8,096 nucleotides of DNA from Acidobacteriaceae bacterium (GTDB lineage: Bacteria; Acidobacteriota; Terriglobia; Terriglobales; Acidobacteriaceae), in contig PMXH01000578.1 in NCBI GenBank assembly GCA_003165855.1, positions 1 to 8,096 on the forward strand, read 5' to 3'. Shown here in pieces: positions 5,780 to 8,096 of the stretch. Numbering within the stretch: the stretch's first letter is position 1; each line of letters begins with the position of its first letter. The position numbers and the translations under genes were made by a program. The notes beneath the pieces were generated by a model, which saw only the letters and a list, made by a program, of their open reading frames with translations, ran no database searches and was not told the DNA's origin.

Positions 5780-5808
5780 TACAATGGGATCAGCAAGGAG
5801 CGATCCCA
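5780..5808 (+). promoter_or_regulatory. -10 box and operator-like palindrome in front of the proline-rich ORF
   Basis: TACAAT (5780-5785) is a good -10 box with no clear -35. TGGGATC (5785-5791) and GATCCCA (5802-5808) form a perfect inverted repeat with a 10-base spacer. The Shine-Dalgarno AAGGAG (5795-5800) lies in that spacer. Depending on the transcription start, this is either a repressor operator overlapping +1 or an RNA hairpin that presents the ribosome site in its loop. Confidence 0.45.
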
Positions 5809-5809
5809 A

Positions 5810-5971
5810 ATGCCTCCAAGACCCGACCCTTCAAGACAACCTGAACGGCAACCGCTTACCGAAGATTCGCCAAGACCGGGCCGAGCCGATAATCCGCCTC
5901 CTTCGCGGAGAAGTGAACCCGATCCCAATCCCCCTCCAGCCAATGAGAGGTTCAGGAAACTAGACGAATAA
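5810..5971 (+). CDS. Small proline-rich hypothetical protein (53 residues)
   Basis: The frame starts at ATG 5810, preceded by a strong Shine-Dalgarno AAGGAG (5795-5800) at nine bases, and ends at TAA 5969-5971. The product starts MPPRPDPSRQPERQPLTEDS; proline, arginine and acidic residues make up most of it, with no hydrophobic segment, so it would be an intrinsically disordered soluble peptide. The last 20 bases overlap the 3' end of the convergent membrane protein gene. I do not recognise a family. The ribosome site, the -10 box and the flanking palindrome favour a real gene; the low-complexity composition and short length argue for caution. A second frame starting at 5775 covers the same DNA but lacks a ribosome site. 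Confidence 0.5.
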   Translation: MPPRPDPSRQPERQPLTEDSPRPGRADNPPPSRRSEPDPNPPPANERFRKLDE

Positions 5972-6446
5972 AAAGCGTGACGATGTTAGCGCCGAACGAC
6001 ATCAATGCAAAAATGAAAGATGCAGTCATGAACTGCGACTTTCTTTTGTTGACCGCGAGGTTGCTACGGACTCTCTCCATCGCTCGTGTAAGCCTGCCGT
6101 TTGCCAGCGTTCGAGCGATGAGTTCGGGATTGCCAGCGACCTCCTGCTTTTCGAGCCAATCCAGGTATTTTTCGGGCGTAGCTTCCCGGTCATAGTTGGC
6201 AGGTCGTAACTCCAAAGCGGCCAAAATCCCCCCGAGCACCAACGAACCGATTGAAATGTACTGCACAATTCGCTGGAAAAGTGGGAGTCCCGAATGGATT
6301 AGCTCACCCGATTGCAAGGCCAAGAACGTTAACACCGCGAGTATCAGGCCCGTCTTCATATCGAGCGCATCGCCCAGCGAAAATTCTTGACGATCCCTCT
6401 CATAGATAAGCGGTTCCATCGCGTTCAACACTTCCTGCGAAGCCAT
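5952..6446 (-). CDS. Three-helix membrane protein of unknown function
   Basis: 164 residues. The ATG (6444-6446) has an excellent Shine-Dalgarno AGGAGG eight bases upstream. Three hydrophobic segments are visible: about 31-47 (after LDMKTGLILAVL), 61-80, and 138-161. Between helices 2 and 3 is a soluble, charged, helix-rich loop of about 58 residues (RPANYDREATPEKYLDWLEK onward) ending in NLAVNKRKSQF. The layout of an N-terminal helix, a D-x-K motif entering TM1, a paired TM2, a cytoplasmic loop and a last TM with N...K before it recalls small membrane effector families such as the Pycsar effector (PycTM) and SLATT types. No cyclase or sensor partner lies next to it, so I do not assign that function. 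The gene is visibly less GC-rich than the ccm and htpX genes and sits beside an insertion sequence, which suggests acquired DNA. Confidence 0.75.
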   Translation of the reverse strand: MASQEVLNAMEPLIYERDRQEFSLGDALDMKTGLILAVLTFLALQSGELIHSGLPLFQRIVQYISIGSLVLGGILAALELRPANYDREATPEKYLDWLEKQEVAGNPELIARTLANGRLTRAMERVRSNLAVNKRKSQFMTASFIFALMSFGANIVTLFIRLVS

Positions 6447-6479
6447 AATTAAATCCTCCTCTTGGCGGGCACGGATTCA

Positions 6480-6508
6480 ATTATATTCTCGGATTTGATC
6501 CTTACTTG
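6480..6508 (-). promoter_or_regulatory. Probable promoter of the three-helix membrane protein
   Basis: On the - strand, TATAAT occupies 6485-6480, giving a start near 6473 and a leader of about 27 bases that includes AGGAGG. The -35 position, 17 bases further up, reads CAAGTA, a poor match. Nothing better is seen in this gap. Confidence 0.45.
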
Positions 6509-6546
6509 TTCTGAGGGAATACTTACCCCGGGAAAACCGCTCTAAT

Positions 6547-6589
6547 GTTCCGACTGGAACATTTGTACATACAACGTTCCGGCCGGAAC
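6547..6589. promoter_or_regulatory. Cluster of three dyads in the divergent intergenic region
   Basis: GTTCCGACTGGAAC (6547-6560) and GTTCCGGCCGGAAC (6576-6589) share GTTCCG..YGGAAC and match at 12 of 14 positions; the second is a perfect palindrome and the first pairs as GTTCC/GGAAC, extending to ATGTTCC/GGAACAT. Their centres are 29 bases apart. Between them TTGTACATACAA (6563-6574) is a third dyad (TTGTA/TACAA). The cluster lies between the start of the - strand membrane gene (6446) and the start of htpX (6666), the right place for a regulator acting on either or both. I cannot name the regulator. Confidence 0.6.
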
Positions 6590-6665
6590 CATCGAGCACC
6601 CATCCGTTGCCGCCCCCATGCATCCCGCCTCATCGCGTAACATCCAATAGGGTGAGATCGAACTT

Positions 6666-7526
6666 ATGGGAAACACATTCAAGACTGCCTTTCTGCTGAC
6701 CGCCCTCACGCTGCTGCTGATGTTCTTCGGCCGCTACTTTGGCGGCGAGAACGGGATGCTGCTGGCGCTGGCCTTTGCCGCCGTGATGAATTTCGTCTCC
6801 TACTTCTTCTCCGACAAGATCGCGCTGGCCATGTACCGGGCGCAGCCGGTCACGCGCGAGCAACTGCCGCGCGCTTACGAGATTGTGGAGCGGCTGACCC
6901 AGAAGATCGGCCTGCCCATGCCGAAAATCTATGTGATCCCAACCGAGTCGCCCAATGCGTTTGCCACGGGACGCAACCCGAAACACGCGTCTGTGGCCGT
7001 AACCCATGGGATTTTGGGGTTACTGAATGATGAGGAACTGGAGGGCGTGCTGGCGCACGAACTAGGACACGTAGGCAACCGCGACATCCTGATCAGTTCA
7101 GTCGCGGCAACCATTGCGGGAGCGATCACCATGCTGGCCAGCATGGGGCGCTTTGCCATGATCTTCGGCGGCATGGGTGGCGGCAGCCGCGACCGGCGCG
7201 GCGGAGGCCTCGCGGGGCTGCTCATGCTGATCGTCGCCCCAATCGCCGCCGCTCTCATTCAGATGGCGGTGTCGCGCTCGCGCGAGTATCAGGCGGATGC
7301 TACCGGCGCGCATTACACAGGCAATCCTTATGCTCTGGCGAGCGCCCTGCAGAAGCTCGACACCTACTCGCGCCGGGTGCCGATGGCAGCCAGTCCATCG
7401 ACGGCACATCTGTTCATCATCCAGCCGCTGCTGGGAATGAACTTCGGCAACCTGTTCTCGACCCATCCTCCAATCGCCAAGAGGATCGAGCGGTTGACCG
7501 GCCGCCCGGCGCAGTTCCTGCAATAG
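6666..7526 (+). CDS. htpX: Membrane zinc metalloprotease HtpX (M48B family)
   Basis: 286 residues, standard length. HtpX is an inner-membrane protease that degrades misfolded membrane proteins, working alongside FtsH in quality control. Two N-terminal membrane helices (about 8-22 and 30-47) are followed by the conserved PNAFATG (96-102), the zinc motif H131-E-L-G-H135 in [15 protein letters not shown], two more hydrophobic segments (about 140-158 and 182-200, separated by a Gly-rich [14 protein letters not shown] loop), the third ligand region [11 protein letters not shown] (E207, with D211), and [13 protein letters not shown] near the end. All active-site residues are present. The ATG at 6666 has GGTGAG (6651-6656) nine bases upstream. 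No clear promoter was found, but a dyad cluster lies 80-120 bases upstream. It may be regulated separately from the moxR gene that follows 187 bases later. Confidence 0.96.
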   Translation: MGNTFKTAFLLTALTLLLMFFGRYFGGENGMLLALAFAAVMNFVSYFFSDKIALAMYRAQPVTREQLPRAYEIVERLTQKIGLPMPKIYVIPTESPNAFATGRNPKHASVAVTHGILGLLNDEELEGVLAHELGHVGNRDILISSVAATIAGAITMLASMGRFAMIFGGMGGGSRDRRGGGLAGLLMLIVAPIAAALIQMAVSRSREYQADATGAHYTGNPYALASALQKLDTYSRRVPMAASPSTAHLFIIQPLLGMNFGNLFSTHPPIAKRIERLTGRPAQFLQ

Positions 7527-7532
7527 AACTCA

Positions 7533-7654
7533 GCTACTAGCTTCTAGCTCAAACCAATGCAAGATTGTTTCGTGCTCGCGTTCTTAAGTTTGTTGTGGTG
7601 CGGAAACCAAGATCCCTCGCTTCGCTCGGGATGACAAAGCTAGCAGCTAGAAGC
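7533..7654. repeat. Inverted heptamer-repeat site, copy 2
   Basis: On the left, the units AGCTACT, AGCTTCT and AGCT follow each other from 7533 to 7550. On the right, 7639-7654 carries the same units in inverted orientation (reading GCTTCTAGCTGCTAGCTT on the - strand). GCTTCTAGCT (7540-7549) and AGCTAGAAGC (7645-7654) are exact reverse complements. The roughly 90 bases between them hold a short copy of the interspersed GTCATCC repeat. The units differ by single bases from those at 3751-3785. Confidence 0.75.
7611..7635 (-). repeat. Short copy of the GTCATCC...GGATC interspersed repeat
   Basis: Read on the - strand, the first 16 bases are GTCATCCCGAGCGAAG, matching 15 of 16 bases of the copy at 2277-2292, and the element ends GGGATC. 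It lacks the internal hairpin insert of that copy. Here it is intergenic, between htpX and moxR. Confidence 0.75.
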
Positions 7655-7700
7655 GGCAGTTCAGTGACATCGGTAACTCCGCCGCCGCTGCGCCAGATAG

Positions 7701-7706
7701 TAAAAT
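7701..7706 (+). promoter_or_regulatory. Possible -10 box of moxR, predicting a leaderless start
   Basis: TAAAAT is a five-of-six match to the -10 consensus and lies eight bases before the moxR ATG, so transcription would start at about 7713-7714. There is no recognisable -35 box and no Shine-Dalgarno, so the call rests on spacing alone. Confidence 0.3.
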
Positions 7707-7713
7707 CCAAACA

Positions 7714-8096
7714 ATGTCACCTGAAACTGCGATCGCTGTGTCCCATAAGGCTGCCGAACTGGAAAAAGCGCTTCGCCGCGTGATTCGCGGTAAGGATGAC
7801 GTGGTGCGCCTCGCGCTGGTGAGCGTCTTCGCTCGCGGACATTTGCTGATTGAAGGTGTTCCGGGAGTGGGCAAGACCACGCTGGGCCAGGCTCTCGCGC
7901 GCGCCATCGATTGCACCTTTCAGCGCGTGCAGTTCACCAGCGACATGCTGCCTTCCGACGTGCTGGGCATCTCGGTGTATTCCTCTCTGGACCAGGCGTT
8001 TGAGTTCAAGCGCGGTCCGGTGTTCACCAATGTTCTGCTGGCGGACGAGATCAACCGAACCACTCCGAAGACGCAGTCCGCGCTGCTGGAGGCCAT
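7714..8096 (+). CDS. MoxR-family AAA+ ATPase (N-terminal 127 residues, 3' end outside window)
   Basis: MoxR ATPases act as chaperones that mature or activate partner proteins, often together with von Willebrand factor A-domain and DUF58 proteins encoded next to them. The visible part has an N-terminal helical segment, the Walker A loop GVPGVGKTT (48-56, K54), the conserved [17 protein letters not shown] (69-85), FKRGPVF (98-104), and the Walker B motif [10 protein letters not shown] (106-115, D111 and E112), followed by [12 protein letters not shown], all in family order. The rest of the roughly 320-residue protein is cut off by the window end. The start ATG 7714 lacks a Shine-Dalgarno; MSPETAIAV leads directly into the expected N-terminal helix. 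Partner genes would be expected downstream, outside the window. Confidence 0.95.
   Translation, partial: MSPETAIAVSHKAAELEKALRRVIRGKDDVVRLALVSVFARGHLLIEGVPGVGKTTLGQALARAIDCTFQRVQFTSDMLPSDVLGISVYSSLDQAFEFKRGPVFTNVLLADEINRTTPKTQSALLEA

Noticed and set aside
5775..5963. 62-residue frame starting at 5775
   Set aside because: It overlaps the 53-residue ORF in a different frame and has no ribosome site, whereas the ATG at 5810 has AAGGAG at nine bases.
4591..6546. Larger mobile element bounded by GGTTTTCC near 4596 and its complement near 6530, with the - strand membrane gene as passenger
   Set aside because: About 12 of 16 bases match around GGTTTTCC, but no target duplication fits these ends and an 8-mer match over this range is weak evidence.
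6547..6574. LexA-type SOS box
   Set aside because: GAAC/GTTC half-sites are present, but spacing differs from the N4 motifs I know (TGTTC-N6-GAACA here), and the GAAC-N4-GTAC match has a mismatch. No SOS gene is adjacent.

Overview
The window looks like chromosomal DNA of a GC-rich, Gram-negative bacterium, most likely an acidobacterium. I base that on the gene content, the CcmH variant with a C-x-C-x-C motif, and two copies of an interspersed repeat (GTCATCCYGAGCGAAG...GGATC) that I remember as common in Acidobacteria. The phylum call is inference; no rRNA or marker gene is present.

Layout. (1) 1-3707, + strand: the end of a cytochrome c maturation (system I) operon. It holds the C-terminal two thirds of ccmF, ccmH, a short CcmI-like membrane protein, and a secreted/membrane protein with a carboxypeptidase-regulatory-like fold. 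The genes are tightly coupled: ccmF/ccmH overlap by 1 base, and the CcmI-like gene ends within a few bases of the next start. CcmF and CcmH would deliver heme and reduced apocytochrome to each other in the periplasm; the other two genes are membrane-anchored partners of unknown role that share a cytoplasmic sequence module. (2) 3708-3790: degenerate 7-bp tandem repeats abutting the next gene. (3) 3791-4330: an uncharacterised multi-pass membrane protein with a HIHH motif, followed by a hairpin. (4) about 4580-5730: an IS1595-family insertion sequence with an intact transposase and a near-consensus promoter that places +1 on the start codon. (5) 5780-6590: an AT-richer patch with a 53-residue proline-rich ORF (good ribosome site, operator-like palindrome) convergent with a three-helix membrane protein on the - strand, then a cluster of three dyads in the divergent intergenic region. 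(6) 6666-7526: htpX, a membrane zinc protease. (7) 7527-7713: a second heptamer-repeat site enclosing a copy of the interspersed repeat. (8) 7714-end: the start of a MoxR-family AAA+ ATPase.

The most unusual structures are: four tandem 17-bp copies of the ccmH/ccmI stop-start junction, which create a chain of three overlapping six-codon mini-ORFs each with its own Shine-Dalgarno; two palindromic repeat elements translated in frame as N-terminal extensions just before the signal-peptide cores of ccmH and the carboxypeptidase-regulatory-like protein; and two intergenic sites built from the same degenerate heptamer AGSTWCT. I see no clear new defence or biosynthetic system.
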